Translations under genes and position numbers: made by a program
Notes under the pieces: model-generated
The model's input: the letters and a program-made list of their open reading frames with translations, nothing else
Databases searched by the model: none
Told to the model about the DNA's origin: nothing
NCBI GenBank assembly: GCA_964483985.1
Contig: CAZADS010000102.1
Location: forward strand, 1 to 24,023
Length of the DNA: 24,023 nt
Direction: 5' to 3'
Origin: CAZADS01 sp964483985
GTDB lineage: Bacteria > Pseudomonadota > Alphaproteobacteria > Thalassobaculales > Thalassobaculaceae
Part shown: positions 24,023 to 24,023 of the stretch, piece after piece
Layout of the letters: each line of letters begins with the position of its first letter
Position numbering within the stretch: the first letter of the stretch is position 1

Positions 24023-24023
24023 T

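Overview
The window looks like a chromosomal catabolic region of an uncultured, moderately AT-rich proteobacterium, most likely a marine-type alphaproteobacterium. That lineage call is inference from three things: a class II (B12-dependent) ribonucleotide reductase of the alphaproteobacterial type, a TRAP transporter, and many small oxidative catabolic operons. I see no rRNA, tRNA, CRISPR, insertion sequence, prophage gene or attachment site. Apart from transport and nrdJ, almost every gene encodes an enzyme of acid, sugar-acid, lactone or aromatic/heteroaromatic breakdown. No transcriptional regulator is encoded. No gap between genes exceeds 300 bases; the largest are 16616-16889 and 17742-17982, and neither holds a recognisable gene.

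Layout. (1) 1-3021, plus strand: the 3' part of an RND efflux permease gene runs without a stop into a TRAP small permease (DctQ) domain, and overlaps the large TRAP permease gene dctM. (2) 3042-6238, minus strand: an FAD-dependent DAO-family oxidoreductase, an SDR-family protein without the usual catalytic residues, and glxR (tartronate semialdehyde reductase). A small predicted membrane protein gene on the plus strand sits between them. (3) 6358-12984, minus strand: a tightly overlapping five-gene operon in the order Mo-hydroxylase large subunit, FAD subunit, 2Fe-2S subunit, AMP-forming acyl-CoA ligase, crotonase. This order and content match the hmfABCDE cluster for 2-furoate degradation, which converts 2-furoate to 2-furoyl-CoA, hydroxylates it, and ends at 2-oxoglutarate. 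(4) 13139-20943, plus strand: a 2-keto-3-deoxy-L-arabonate dehydratase-like gene, a MetE C-terminal-like protein, an MBL-fold lactonase, a carboxymuconolactone decarboxylase-family protein, an SMP-30 lactonase, a luciferase-like flavin monooxygenase and a GMC oxidoreductase. (5) 21032-24022, minus strand: nrdJ, cut by the right edge.

How it may fit together (inference): the TRAP system imports an organic acid. The minus-strand Mo-hydroxylase operon turns a heteroaromatic acid, perhaps furoate, into 2-oxoglutarate. The plus-strand genes carry an oxidative sugar/lactone route whose dehydratase also leads towards 2-oxoglutarate. GlxR handles the tartronate semialdehyde made in sugar-acid or glyoxylate metabolism. 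Pentoses and furans both derive from plant-type polysaccharide, so a shared ecological theme is possible but unproven.

The most unusual observations are the in-frame RND-DctQ fusion, the CoxG-like domain fused to the Mo-hydroxylase large subunit, and the SDR lacking its Ser and Tyr.
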